This document shows positions 24,501-37,499 of a DNA stretch of 64,000 nucleotides, piece after piece. Origin of the DNA: Oikopleura dioica (lineage: Eukaryota; Chordata; Appendicularia; Copelata; Oikopleuridae); NCBI GenBank assembly GCA_907165135.1, contig OU015567.1:9491001-9555000 (forward strand), written 5' to 3'. The notes under the pieces are model-generated. The model had not been told where the DNA came from. It searched no databases and worked only from the letters and a program-made list of their open reading frames with translations. Numbering within the stretch: position 1 is the first letter of the stretch; each line of letters opens with the position of its first letter. Made by a program: the position numbers and the translations under genes.

Positions 24501-24951
24501 ACCGAGTACCGCGTATTTCGTGAACATCACTTTCAGAAAAAAAAACTTTTTTAAACTTAAGCGAATTTCATAATAAATTTTGAGAAAATCAAGAAAGAGC
24601 AAATAGAGAATCCAAGAAGACATCATCTGGTGAGTTTACCTTTTGGACTTAGAGAGAGAGATTTTGATGATGGAAGATACTTTTCGTTATGGCGATTTAT
24701 AGGGAGAATTTTCAGGAAATTTTTATGGTAAAAATAGAATGGGCTAACAAAAATGCCTTCATTTATATTAATGGATTGTAATGTAAACGGTCGATTACCA
24801 TAAAAAATACTTTTATCCAAAAAATAAAATATTTCCAAGCCTGCTATTTCGGAAAATGGTTCAAGTGTTTATCATCAAAAAATTGCTTGGCTGAATTGAG
24901 ATTCGGAATTGATGCAAAATTCGGTGGAACCATTTCTTTTCTTCGTAGATT

Positions 24952-25208
24952 AAAATTCCGGCAGCCTTTTTACGGGAAATGGACCAAAGCCAAATGCGCA
25001 CGAAATTTGGAAAATTAATTCGTTCTGAATTAATTTTATCATTGTTACTTATCATGAAAATGAATTGAAATTCGTTATTAATCCTTAATCGGATGACATT
25101 GATCATTTTTCTCTCAATATAAAAAATTCCGGCACCCTTTTTAGGGCAAAAATAACATAACCAAATACGCACGAAATTCGGAAAATTCGCTTTTTTCTGA
25201 ATTAATTT
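24952..25208. repeat. Imperfect tandem duplication, two 86-nt units
   Basis: Units 24952-25037 and 25123-25208 share AAAATTCCGGCA, AAAT(A/G)CGCACGAAATT, GGAAAATT and CTGAATTAATTT, at an offset of 171 nt. The frame open across both on the minus strand is a by-product of the repeat. Confidence 0.7.
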
Positions 25209-27405
25209 CCCTTTTTGTACGCACAAAAACTTCTATCTGTAGCGTATTAGATGATTTAATAAAGATTAAATTCTTGAAGGAATTTTGCGCGATTGACGGT
25301 CAAAGATTTTTCCGAAGTAAAAATTTTCTTTTGACCGTTCTTGATCATTTTTACAGTAAAAACGGGATATAAATATTAAGGATCTCCACTTTGATAAGCC
25401 TGGGATTGATTAAAGAGCTTGTCGAATCGAAATTTTCCGAGAAAAGCTTCTTCTTCTGAGTAGGCCGGGCGCGCGCTGATGTGGTTTGATGGTGCAGTTG
25501 CCAAGTGCTCACCTGAGCCGGGTGTAGTAACACCACCACCGCCATTCAGAGCTTACCTGACTAACGCAAAGCTTTACGTAACGAACGCTCCAGCGAAATT
25601 TGGGTTACATCAACCCTGTTTGATATGTCAGCACAATCCGAAGCTCGCTCAAATTCCATTCGAGACCATATAATTCTGCAAAAAATATAGCTCGATTTTT
25701 CACTTGAAAAAACAGTCATTTTTTGGCGTCATTATCAAAAGGTTAATGCGGACATTTATTGTTATTTTTAAGCGAAAAATATCAAGAAAAATAGTCATTT
25801 TCAGACAAATGTCTACACGTGCACGGTTTTTCATATATTTACCCATAAAAATGAGGAATAAATCACCTAAAAATCCGTTCAAAAAGACAGGTTCTGGAAA
25901 TATGCAAGTCAGTAGCGTCTATTTCATCAACGAGCCGAATTAATATGTATTTTGTCGGTTTTTATCGGCACCGATATAAAACAAATGAGTTGAAACATCG
26001 GTAAAATTACGACCCTGATTTCATTTTATCGGAATGAACGCGCCAAGGGCCATAAAACCAATTTTCGCTTATACGAATTTCCAGGCTCAGACTGGAATTT
26101 TCATCATCAAAATAACACTCTTTTTTTGCCATTTTCTTCTCCAAAGAGATTAACGAATTCATCCTTAGAAAATAAAAGAACGACATCTTCAAATCGATTC
26201 TTCCAGAGGAAATCTTCACAGTTGGTATTCATCGCATCCCTTCTTCACTTATCGAAATCATATTTTACAAAAAAAAAGAGAAATATTTAAAAATTTTGAA
26301 GAACTATTCAAAATTTTACAAATTTTTTTACTAAAAGAGCATAAAAATTATCGAGGATATTTTCTTCCGACAAGAGTAAAGATGAACGGCGCTAAAATAT
26401 TCTTTTGCCGAAATAGCGAGATCGGAAATGAGCTGATAATGTGTTTCCGCGGTTATTTAATGCGATCTTTCTAAAACAAATTGATTAGCTACTGTTCAAA
26501 TTCTAGCATATAGATTCCATGCCGAATAATGACATTTTAATAGCATTTAAGACGTAATTTTCAATATCCAAACCCTTGATTTCTAATTTGAACGAACGCG
26601 ACTGTAACTTGCGAAAATCTTATCACTACGGATTGAACTATCGAAAGAATGGTTGTTATACAGATCATCGGAATTCTAGAGCTCTGTGTGTAGGCACTTC
26701 CGCTTTAGAATGGTGCTGGTGGAGCACTAAGCGCCTGGCTGGAGCACAAAGCACTGGCCCTCGGGCGCCTCGCTCCTTTGTCCTTTTTAGAACCACTTTT
26801 TCGTACTGTAGCTCCACTATAGATTTTCGAAGTCAACATATTTGCAATCCAAAAAGTAGCTTCAAATTTATTTCAAAAATGAGTCAGCAATTTTAGAACA
26901 TTAGGAGCCATAAAAGATGAGCGGTATTTAAGGGAATGCGGGAGTAATGCCATATTGACAATATGATATTGTGGTCAAGTTAGACAGATAGTGACTCCAC
27001 CAAATACCACAGATGGAATCGACTTAATTCAACCTTTTTGTCATTTCTGAGATGATTAGCCTTAAAACATACTGATATCTTATTAGTTTATACATTAGAA
27101 GTCGTATCAATCATTTTTCATGAAAATGTCCTTGTTGATTTTTGCTATTTGATCGAGCGTTTTATGTTATTTTAACTTTTTACCAGAATTCAGTGACATG
27201 TGCTAACGATCATGCAAATTTCTTTGAAGCTGGTCAGCCAGAGGAACAATCTACCAGACGACAAATAACCAACTATAAATAAACTTATCGCATCCAAAAC
27301 AACAGGTTTTTATCAGCAGAAATGCGGTTGTATAACCTTATCTTTTTAATCCAAAAGTTTCTTCGAAAACATCCTTAAAATAATTCTAGAGCTAATCCTC
27401 TTAAC

Positions 27406-29344
27406 ATGGATACAATCGGTCTCACTGCGATTCCGCGTCCGATTCCGACAGTCGGCCTTCCGAAAATTCCAACAACAATTTCCGCCGTCACCACTTCTTC
27501 CACAAATTCAAATACAAAACTCAATTCCCAGCCTCACAAGACGTTGCCTCCGAAGCGATGCCTCAGTCCTCCAAGACATTCGCCGCCAGACCCAAATAAA
27601 CCAGTCATAAATCCAATCACCAACCGGTATTTATAGAATCAGCTATCTAAACGCTTGTTTTTATGAATATGAATTTTTCACAGCTATTTTTCTTATTATC
27701 CGAAGTCACGACTCTCGGACTAAATATATGGAAGTGCATTTTTGGATTACCAATGAGATTGCTGTATTCGGCCTACAGACCAATCAAAACTCTAATCCAT
27801 ATAATCACTTCCATATAAAGGTTCACCCCCAATTTTCATAAACATTTTTGAAAAGTCGATTTTTGGAATTACAAAATTTCGACCCCGGAAATGGATTCTA
27901 CGGGTCAAAGGACGATTTTTTGGGGGGTCTATCTCGAATCTAACATCCTCATAATCGCGTTTGAAATTTGACTTGGAACATTTAAAATAGCTCTCGCTGA
28001 AAAGCTACTATAATAATTATCTATCAAACTATTAGACTTAACTATCCGTTAAGAAAATCATATGATCACATCACCGACCGAGAGCTTCGAAAAAAGCTAA
28101 AAAACCGCGAATCGGCGCAGGCCGCACGTGATCGAAAGAAAGCAAAAATGATGGCCCTTGAAAGGCAACTCGGAGACATGGCCGAAAGAAACAAATTCTT
28201 GGAAAACGAAAATCGCGACTTGAAAGGAAGACTTCAGAGAGTTGAAGCCGAGGCTTTCTGGAGGCTCGTAAAACAGCCTGGCGAAGGTAGAAATAACAAA
28301 AATATCGTAGAATCGGGGATTCTAAATGTGAAAACTTGAGAATCGAATGAGAAAATAAGATTTCTAAATCAAATCTAGGAAATATGGAAGGCAACCCCAT
28401 GATGCCCAATGGAATGCATCCAAACATGCACGCAAACATGCATGTCGAAGGCCAGCAGATTCCGCCAGAGCTCCACCAACTCCACCAGCGACAGATGCAG
28501 CTTCTTTTCGAAAACGGTGCTGCTTTCAACCAAGCTGCGATGCAGCAGGGACAGAGTCAGCAAATGCCAATCAGTAAGCAGAAGAATTGTTCATTTTAAA
28601 CTATATTAATGATAAAAAGTTCCTTCTCTTATGAATTTTATTAGACAATCAGCAGCAACCGCAGAAGAACCAGCAAAGTCAGCGACCAGAGACTCCAAGC
28701 ATTTCTGACATCGATTCTACCGACTCCAATCCTTTCGCTTCTCTTCGCTTGCCCAAGGGAGAGCCTCTTGACGAAGACCAGCTCGCTGAATTAGCTTCAG
28801 GACGCGCTAGGTAATAAAGTTATACAGTGTTACCTCATATGATATGATATCATATGATATGATTCATATGATAATTTTCCGTCAATTGCTAATGGAAAAA
28901 CAATAATCGCTATTATTAGAAGATATCAGAATTTCAAATTCGTCCATGATCATTAATACAATATATTTTCTCTTCGAAAAGGCAATATAACAGCGTATTA
29001 AAAATATGTTAAGCGATCTCTTGGCCCTGACTGCTAGACGATTCAGCCTCAGTTCCGCCTCATCTGAGCTCGCTGCGTCCGTAAATCCAGAACACCTGGA
29101 TGACTGGATCTTGCGAAACTTTAAAGGCGAAGGCTCACCTCTTTCAAATAAGGCAGCCTCGACTGGCTACTCGTCTGGTTCCTGTGACTCTCCCGATCAT
29201 TCTGGTGAGCCCGCTTCGCCCGAATTCGCCGGTGCCTGGGCCGCGACTTCCGGCTCCAATCGAACCAGCTCATCTGACTCGGGCTGCATCGTCAATGAAA
29301 ACTGCTTCAGCCAAAAACTCCCCCCATTCAAGCTCGAGAAATGA
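27406..29344 (+). CDS. XBP1: XBP1-like bZIP transcription factor, five exons (381 a.a.)
   Basis: Exons 27406-27626, 28054-28286, 28379-28573, 28645-28810 and 29014-29344, all GT-AG, total 1146 nt in one frame. Residues 1-73 are Pro/Ser/Thr-rich. The basic region KLKNRESAQAARDRKKAK (about residues 88-105) carries the NR..AQ.ARDRKKA signature of XBP1/HAC1. The zipper follows with L109, M116, L123 and L130 seven apart. The middle is Gln/Met/His-rich (exons 3-4). The C-terminus is Ser/Pro-rich and acidic (FASLRLPKGEPLDEDQLAEL, GYSSGSCDSPDHSGEPASPE), as expected of an activation domain. XBP1 drives the ER stress response after IRE1 excises a small mRNA intron that shifts the frame. Here the long form is open without any such shift; ATGCAGC occurs twice, 45 nt apart, but excision would be in frame. 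Confidence 0.82.
27822..27985. mobile_element. Truncated copy of the GGACCCCCC MITE family
   Basis: Shares GGAAATGGATTCTACGG and GGGGGTCTATCTCGA with the full copies at 37199 and 40531, and the left side TTCACCCCC resembles the decayed end. The right end is missing. It lies in intron 1 of the XBP1-like gene. Confidence 0.6.
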
Positions 29345-30054
29345 GTTACTTCTGGTGTTCTCTTAATTTACAAATACCCACAGTCAACCGAGTCATGAGG
29401 ATCAAGCGAATAAGTTCCGAAACGTCAAACAAAAAATAATAATTCGATCCCATTTTGCCACGCGTTTTGTTTGCCTTGCCACCTTACTTGAATCTTTTTG
29501 CTTATACCATTTGAACCGCTTCGATATTTTGCCACATCTTTCTGTAGCTCAAAAAGCCAACAACGAAGATTACTATTCAAGGTCGCGATTTTCGAATTTT
29601 CTGCTCGTGGCTTCTCGCAATTCAGTGAAATTATACATCTTTTTCGTAAGACTTGCATTTTATGATTAACTCGGAAGAAGGGAGTACGAGCAGCGCGATT
29701 CTTAAAAAAACCCCCAATTGCCATAAAACAGAATTAAGTTCAAAGCTATAATAGTCACTACTTTCAGCGACCTTCGTGTATATTGCCATTCAAATTCACA
29801 TCTTTAATGATGTAATTTTGTGCCTGTATAAAAACACTTGAATATGAGCCACCAAGGCCTTTCATGACAATATTTCAAATTGGACGCGGTTTTCACAATA
29901 AATTATTTGTTAAAAAAGCTGTTGTTTTACTCTTCCTGGTTGTAGTGAAGACATAGAAGAGAACAAGATGTTTTGAATTTCAGGCAGTGTTGTATTAGTT
30001 GTGATTTCTATGTACAGTCAGATAAAGAAAGAAAAAATATTTCAGTGAAGGGAT
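29345..30054. other. Intergenic stretch, nothing recognised
   Basis: No convincing exon on either strand. The minus-strand frame at 29425-29724 has no domain, leader or splice support. Confidence 0.5.
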
Positions 30055-30237
30055 TTAAAGCCATTTGAGAGCTGCAGCTCGTCGAATCTGCATCATTTTA
30101 ATTTGTTGAGCAGTTGGTTGTCTGATGACAGTTTGGCTAGCGAATTGTCGAGATCGGATAGCTTTGAGATGGTATTGAGCGGCGGTGGAAGCCGAGACTG
30201 AGGCAATGAGAGCGATGAGGAGAACGAGAAACTTCAT
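30055..30237 (-). CDS. Secreted basic peptide, 60 aa
   Basis: Single exon. Residues 1-17 (MKFLVLLIALIASVSAS) are a textbook signal peptide. The 43-residue remainder is basic and Gln/Ala-rich (LKAIRSRQFASQ, AQQIKMMQIRRAAALKWL) without cysteine and could form an amphipathic helix at its C-terminal end. There is no dibasic processing site apart from IRR. The upstream sequence shows TATTTAAA 54 nt before the ATG and an initiator-like TCAGCA. Function unknown; a host-defence or signalling peptide is possible but unsupported. It is not related to the SFNRGLNN pair. Confidence 0.65.
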   Translation of the reverse strand: MKFLVLLIALIASVSASTAAQYHLKAIRSRQFASQTVIRQPTAQQIKMMQIRRAAALKWL

Positions 30238-30290
30238 TTTTTGTTTGTTTTGAGTTGCTAGTTTGATGCTTCTGATGCTGACTGTAGCTG

Positions 30291-30298
30291 TTTAAATA
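30291..30298 (-). promoter_or_regulatory. TATA-like box of the 60-aa secreted peptide
   Basis: TATTTAAA on the minus strand, followed about 20 nt later by a CAGTCAGCATCAG initiator-like run, then the ATG. Confidence 0.45.
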
Positions 30299-33200
30299 CT
30301 CTTTGAAGAGGCCTCGACTGTGGCGCTAACAACTCGCCACTAGTTGCGCATTCTGTAAATCCGGGATAGCCGATGCTTCATACTGGCGCACCATGGAATT
30401 TATCGACTGCGAGTAATGATCTGGACAGCTGAGAAAGAATCTATATCTACGAGCGAGTCGTCAATTTGCACCATCGCCTCGTCAGATCTGAGCAGCGGAA
30501 ACAATGATTTTTAACTATTTAGGTGGAGATTGAGCTTTAAATAAATGATCATAAAAATGTATTTTATTATCATTTCGGGAACATTTTTGACAGTATTTTT
30601 TAAATAATGAATAGTAAGAGTAGACAGTATGAAGACACTTTCTTAAAGGATTTCACGCACCTTGAACATCACCCACTAATTCAAGCTAATAAGAGCTCGT
30701 AAATAATTATTAAATGTTCAGAATTTTGTTCCCACGCAATTATCATAATCTTGGATATCACACGCGAGGAAATGATAATTCAGCAATCGTTACAAGTTCA
30801 CATCAACAGTGATGTCCCGAAAAAGTGAGAAACGACCTCGCAGATGCACGCGGAACCATAATTTTGTCTTTGAACCGAATAATGATTCGATAGGGAGAAA
30901 TAGCAATGTAAAATTTGATGGTTTTCAATATTACAGATGACGATTCGGGCAAATGACGACAACTCATTTCTAATTGCTGATTAACATTATGTGAAACTAC
31001 AAAATTATCATTCAGTGTGAAATTATACGATCATTGTTAACTGCAGATTGTGTCATCTGCAGATAACACACAGTCTGTATTAATAATAATAAAATTAAGC
31101 TCTTGAATTTTTTTCGAAGCAAAAAAAAATTTAGTAAAAAAATACATTAAAACTTGAAGTCTAAAAGTTGAAGACAATTTTGAAGTCCAAATTATCGCTC
31201 ATCTTTCAGTCAAAATTTATCTCACCCAGCTTTCGGTAGCACGGCTAATTACGAGTATAAGCGACGGATGTCATTGTCGACCCTTGTGTGTGGCTGTGAC
31301 GTTTTTGATGATCTTACTATCTGTGCATAATTCGGCGCTGAGGTTACGAGTTTGCTGCCGAAACAACCCGTCTTCAGAAAACAACTAACGCTTTTACGCG
31401 CTATCTGTTACGTCGCGGGGGAAATAAACTCAGCAAGAAGCAGAAAAGAGAGCTGACGAGTATAATAACGACGCGTGATTATCCTTGGCAATTGTACATA
31501 GCTCAGAATCGAAAAAAGAGATAAGAAAATGACGAGTATATGAAGACACTAGAGATTGTAATAAGAAAATGAAGGCTCCCAAGAGAAGTTCACAGGTAAG
31601 AAAAATCTTTCATTTTGCTAATGCCCAAAGTGATTTGCTTCTCGTTGAATAGTGAAGTTTTTATATAGCTACGGATTTTCGCGGGAAATCACAAATACGG
31701 TTAGTTAGATAAGGTAACCCTTGAAAATTAGTTATCTGCATCAGTTATCTGTGAAATTTTTTTAGTTTTTTCTCTCCCGTGGAATTTTGATCTCTAAGAA
31801 TTGAATTCACTTTCAAATTTGGTCGCTCCATTTACAACTATGTTGATCCAAGTAAGCAGCATCAAAACCGTTTTTGTCTCGCGCTGACTTCCGAAAATCG
31901 ACCATAAACCAATTAACCGCAAAATGATGATTTTATTGCTTTGTGATTATCGCTTTTATTAAACTTCCCGGAAAAAATAGCGGCCATATCAAATTTTGAT
32001 AAAGAAAGTTTACTCGGAGCGTGCTGACAGAATGTAAAAAAAGCAGTCGTCTTCCTTGATTTCACGCGCTATTGCGCGCTCAGAATACGTCAAAGAAGAA
32101 AATATTTTAAATGCTTTCGAAAAAAATATAAATCCTCGCTTACGACTTTCAAAACCAAAAGAAGACCGGGCGACAAAGTGATCCGCTTGATTTTTTTATT
32201 ATCCGCGTTTAAATCCTTAGTAATTATTATGAGTTTGTCATCTCCGCTGAGGGAAACAGCTTTGAAACTTAAAAAGCGGCCAATCCTACTAAATCCAGCT
32301 CATCGAAAGCAAGATTATGGAGGATAGAAAGTAATAAAAAACAAGAATTTATGATTTTCAAATTAGTGTCGAACGAATCAAATCTGAATCAAACTCTAGT
32401 AGCTAGACTTTAGCTTTTTTGGTGGGAGTCACGAGGCATTAATAAGTTTGATTGAAAAGGCAATTTTAACAAACTCTAAGAAAATTAATGGAAACAATAA
32501 AATCGAGTCGACGACGTTATACCGCATCTTACACCGCATTATGACGGTATTACGATTGCTTCTACCATAACTGGCATGCTCACATTTGAGTTTATCGTAA
32601 AATTATCTTCATGATTTCCGACCTCCTTCTTCCTCACCATAGGAAAATCGTTCAATCATAGAGGCTATCAAATATTGAAAAAGAGTAGCATATGAATGGA
32701 CAAGTTAGAGTGCGTCGAAGGATGATTGATGTCTGATTGATGAGCATAGTTATCATCGGTTGGACTGAAAGGGAAGCATTAGGGGTTCGTAAAAACTCAA
32801 GGCTTTCTCATGAATTTATGGAGATTCTAAAAAACAAGACAGGCTTCAGCATGGAATTTTCTAGTGCTCATAAGACAAATTATTTAAGGGATATCTTTCG
32901 ACTCCACAAAAGCGCAAACTGACAAATTCTTGAGAGTGGCCAATTTTCGGATAAAATTTGCATTTACCTTGAAAACCATTAGCTGCCTGGTGCGCGCAGC
33001 CGGTGCGCTATCAATACGCCGCGTGGTTAGCTCTGAGCCTCTAGAAAAAATACAGAAGGAACTATCTTGATAAGCAAAGTGTGCGCTTTAAATTATTGAC
33101 TCGCAGAATTCGATAGCCCTTCATGTTATTGCAGCAGGAGAATAAAATAAACGAAGGAGAGCTTTAATTTTCAAGCCTTCTGAAAAAAAAACGAGTCAGG

Positions 33201-35831
33201 TGAGTTCACGAAAATTAAGAAAATAAATTCTGACAGCCTTTTAGAACCTCTTTTTGATAAAATATTATTTAAAATGACGGTTAAATAGACGGTGTCTATT
33301 TGAGTATTTCGTTGGGACTCTAAATGGAGTTTGTCTTTTTGAGCTACAGTATTTCAACTACAGTCTAGATTTTTTAAAAAAGATTTTAAAGGAAAAATTT
33401 GTGAAAAAGTACTTCGGACATGGTTTTTCGAAGTTGTTCCGAAGCTCATGTTTGCGGATGGGGCGGCTCGGCTTGGGATTTGGCAGAAGGCTGGCGCCAA
33501 TCTAATCTCGAACTGCTACTACAACTTGTAATCACTATCGCCAGCCGTTAATAAACACAACTCTACACGTGCCGTCCTATTCTAAGCCCAATTATATCGC
33601 GATCGCTCATTTTAAGAGCTCATATCGCCACCGAATTACACATTTCGTAGATAAACTAACATTACCATAATCATAAAAATCGCGTCAGAGAAACTTCTTC
33701 AGTAATATTTCAGAGTTATTTCCACAATTTTCTACAGCTATATTCTAGCAAGTCATCGCAAATATACTGTTATAATAACAACTAATTATAACTCGTAGCG
33801 GCGCATGATTTGCATTATTAGCGCAAGTCGCGAATCGAGCGCTTTTTAGACTAAGCAAGCTCTCTTCAACAATACAGGAAGTGAAGCCGCGAATTCAGAG
33901 ATCTTTAAGAGGGCAATTCATCTCCGCCCTTTCTAATTTGAGGTTATGCTCGGGAGCAACGCATGAAAAGTGCTCTTTTGAGGCACTTTGGTTTCGGTTT
34001 GCTTCAGCGGTGTCTTTTAAAGTCGAGACCTTTTCAAGCACGCGTTATTCCGTTCTTTAGTTGAAAAATTCAGCGGCCGGACAGGCTGTGTTCCCTTTCG
34101 ATTCTTTCGTAATGAGATCGAATTTCCTTAATCGTTTGCTAAAACAAACTCGCTGGACGGCAAGTTCCGTTTTAGTCTGTTCAATCTGAATCATCTAAAA
34201 AATTCGCTGAGAGATGAAAATCACCGTCAACTCGTCCGGGTCATGTTCCGGCGATCGTGTTTGCGGCTAGCCGCAGTAAACGAGGATTTGTAATTGTCGG
34301 CGCTGGGTTCTTGGTTTTCAGGTTCAAACCATGCTGAGAAAATCTGCCGCGTAAGGGAGTCTTGAGCAGTTTCCGAAGGAGATTTGTAACCCGTATGCGC
34401 ATATTGGACGATTTTATCAAACTTGCTTATGTCAAAAAGCCGCTTGAAATTGAAGAATAGAATGACAAAAAAGTGTACTTTTTAGTCAATACTGTTTTTT
34501 ATATGTGAAAACTTCACTTTTCGGAGGACTAACTACTGTATTTAGATTGAGTTTTTGCTAAAAATCATTTGTTATAACAATAATCCTTGGGACAGCCCAT
34601 GATCCAGTTTCTTTCTTCAGACAAATCGGCATTTGTATCATTCAGATTATGCAAAAAAAAACAAAAAAAAGCTCGCCTTCCAAAAAAGCTGACGACGATT
34701 GAAAGCGTTGACCTTTGGGTGCGGCCCTTTGAATCCGATGCAAAAAATCCCTTCTTTTTCTTTTTGAAGCCGCGAGAAATATAATAAGAGAAGACATTGG
34801 AAACAAAATTTTCGTTATTTATTTTCGCTATTTTCTGACTTCTGACCATGCGTGAGGAATGGACTCCATTGTCCTCCGACAAGACATGTAAGTGACCGAA
34901 TAAGTCGAAGTTCTGCCTTTTTGTTTCTTCACTTCAAATAAGATTCTACGCCCCTCTAAAGAAGAAATAAAATAAGGGTGTCACTATGTTAATATCAGCG
35001 AAATGAACACAATAAATAAATTCTTAGAGGCCTTAATTTTATTGTTTGATACTTTTTGCGAAGGACTTCTGGGAATACGTCGTAGGTCGTAATATTTGGT
35101 TTTGACAATAAAATCAGAACCGCTTATAACCATCAATAGCGCGTAGACATATTTCAATGTCGCTCATAAAAATTTTATGCTTATGACAATTGCGCTTTCA
35201 GCCATTCTTGAGTGACCTTTTTGAATAAAATGAAAATTTTTATCAAAAAACAGCGCATCCGAAATTCTTCAATATCAAAAATTGACAATTAACAATGCAG
35301 ATTGATTTAACAGTATTGAAGAACCGAGGCATCCTGAGAATGACCGGTCTTGTATTGTGTTTTGGATAAATAAGTATTACGTCAGTTGCAACATGCGTAA
35401 AGATTGACTCGATTCCGTGGTCCCGCAACGAGCGTGATGGAATGTAAGAACGAGAGTGCCTAGGGCGGCGGTAGCTTGGCAGCAATTCAGTTTGCCAGCG
35501 ACCTTTAACCGTCCCGCGGCGTTGCTGATTTAAAAAATGCACTTCTAATTGAAATCAATTAACCCTGCATTCATTGCATAAATTATTAATGGGTTGTACC
35601 TCCGTGTTGTTTTCTATGTCAAAATAACCCTTCAACCATGCGTGATTTCCAGAAACACTGCAATCTTATTTGTTGAATAGTTTCATCAAAGAATAAAGCC
35701 TTGAAAGTGGCTTTTAAGATTGGTGATAGTCGTACGGTAAGACTGCGTCAGTAATCTCAAGCGGAACACCCTTAAATTACCAACGCCCTTCTCAACTAAG
35801 GGCATCACTTTCCGAGGTGGCGGGATTTCAA

Positions 35832-36038
35832 TCACTCCGTTTTCATCCGAAATGCTGATATTTTCTTAAACACGTGATCGCTCCTGACCTCAAACTTTGA
35901 AATACTATCTTCTTTCAGCAGCTGATAGTTGCCAAAATAAACCAACCGATCGTAAATGGATCCATCGTAGAAGCTCATCTTATTGCTCTTTGAATAATTT
36001 CCAATAAGATGAGCCGCACATTTATGAGTGGATTCCAT
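35832..36038 (-). CDS. Possible 68-aa hypothetical protein
   Basis: Complete minus-strand frame with balanced composition (KMSFYDGSIYDRLVYFGNYQ). No signal peptide, introns or known domain. It may be a real small gene, an exon, or chance. Confidence 0.25.
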   Translation of the reverse strand: MESTHKCAAHLIGNYSKSNKMSFYDGSIYDRLVYFGNYQLLKEDSISKFEVRSDHVFKKISAFRMKTE

Positions 36039-37198
36039 GGTCGTTTAAAAGTGCCGACTAGCAGTTTTCGAGCAGTTATACTGTTACTGATTTGCAGGCT
36101 GGGATCCCGGGGCTATTAATCATATTACAGCATTCCAATTATATAAAAATGTCCGTTTTTTATTGTCAATTAACGACACTTTTTTAATAAAACAAAATAA
36201 AAAACAAGATCAAGTGCTAATAAACATTACAACTCGTAAATAGACTCAAAAGCCGCTCAAGATAATCGACAAATCCGGCATTTATATAACTTCAAATTAC
36301 CGTTATTATAATGGAGTTTGAACGCAAATGCTTCTCAGTTATAATTTCTAAAAATTCTTTAAAAGGTGGAAAATCTTGAACATTACAATTTAATAAGAAG
36401 AGACCTTTCATTAGTATACGCGCGCTGATATGTGGCCTTTTAAACAGATAAAAAAATGGGTATCTTATTTATTTAGAATCTAATTAATCGGTGAATATTG
36501 AAAAATATCTGAGCTTAGAAAAAAACTCATACAAAATTTTTTCATCAGAATTTTTTTACTGTCGCGCGAAAATTTTAATAGGATCTCATGCGTTTGATAT
36601 TGGTTTATGGTCAGAGTCGGACATCCTATTTCGCGATGCGAGCATTTTTATGACGGTCCCGCTTGAAATTTCCTTCACAAAAATTTTTTCCTGCATAGAA
36701 AAGGGTGTGATAAGTTGCTTTTGGTATTTTCGCGCTTATATTGAATTGAGATTTTTGGCAGATTCAGAGAAACAGTTCAGCGAAGGAAGTTACAGATCAA
36801 AAGGTTTGAACATTCCTTGCCCACTTGAAAATGCGTAAGAGAGAAATGCTCTAATAATAATAACGTGACTACAGAAAGACCCTGCGATAAGTAGGATTGT
36901 CAAAATCCACAAGATAAGGTGCTCGATTTATCTTACAACCGTTGCCCGCGCATTTTTTTTTTCAAAAGAAAACCTTATCACACATCCAAAGTCTCTTTTG
37001 TTGGATAATAACGGTGTATTCTTAACTCGTAATCGCGTTACTCGTAATGCCCGGTAAAAACGCCCGACCGCACGTTTTCCTCTCGTTGCTTACCAAAAAT
37101 TTACGAGCTCCTATTTTCTTAAGATCATCGATTTCTTATTCTATAAGGATAGACAAATTTCTGCGCGCCAGGGCTATCCTTTCAAAGATTTTTCTTAA

Positions 37199-37499
37199 GG
37201 ACCCCCCGTCAACAATTTCTTCAAAAATCGAAAATTTCAAACTAGCCGTATTTTGGCTTCTGATTGTGCCTGGAAAATAAATTTATCATAAGAACTTGTT
37301 AGGAGCACTTTTTGTTCGATAAAAATCTAAAATTTTAGCAAAATTGCGAGTTTTTCGTCATTTTTCGTCAAAAAGTGCAATTTTCAAACGCGATTTTGAG
37401 GGTTTTATAGTCGAGATAGACCCCCAAAAAATGCAGCCTCAAAATCGTTTTTGACTCGAAGAATCCATTTCCGGCGTCAAAATTGTTGACGGGGGGTCC
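37199..37499. mobile_element. TTAA-flanked MITE, GGACCCCCC family, copy 1 (301 bp)
   Basis: Perfect 20-bp inverted ends GGACCCCCCGTCAACAATTT, with TTAA on both sides (37195-37198 and 37500-37503). The interior holds GAGATAGACCCCC and GAATCCATTTCC in reverse orientation relative to copy 2. No coding capacity. Confidence 0.87.

Larger units (their letters stand above)
22800..27400. other. Non-coding stretch, AT-rich, with one tandem repeat and a GC-rich patch
   Basis: No exon I can support. It contains palindromic CCATATTATATGG-type runs at 23950-23985, a GC-rich patch at 24290-24500 with a CCAATCAGCG box, a tandem duplication at 24952-25208, and a second patch with GTGGT/ACCACC runs near 25480-25550. 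Confidence 0.6.

Noticed and set aside
24861-25226. 121-codon minus frame with two similar halves
   Set aside because: It spans the tandem duplication; the halves mirror the DNA repeat and there is no coding support.
28379-29344. A frame conflict in XBP1 that seemed to demand IRE1 splicing
   Set aside because: Using the acceptor at 29013 instead of one at about 28993 makes all phases match; no shift is needed.
31569-31595. Short ATG exon MKAPKRSSQ followed by GTAAGA
   Set aside because: Looks like a first exon, but no in-phase partner was found within the window.
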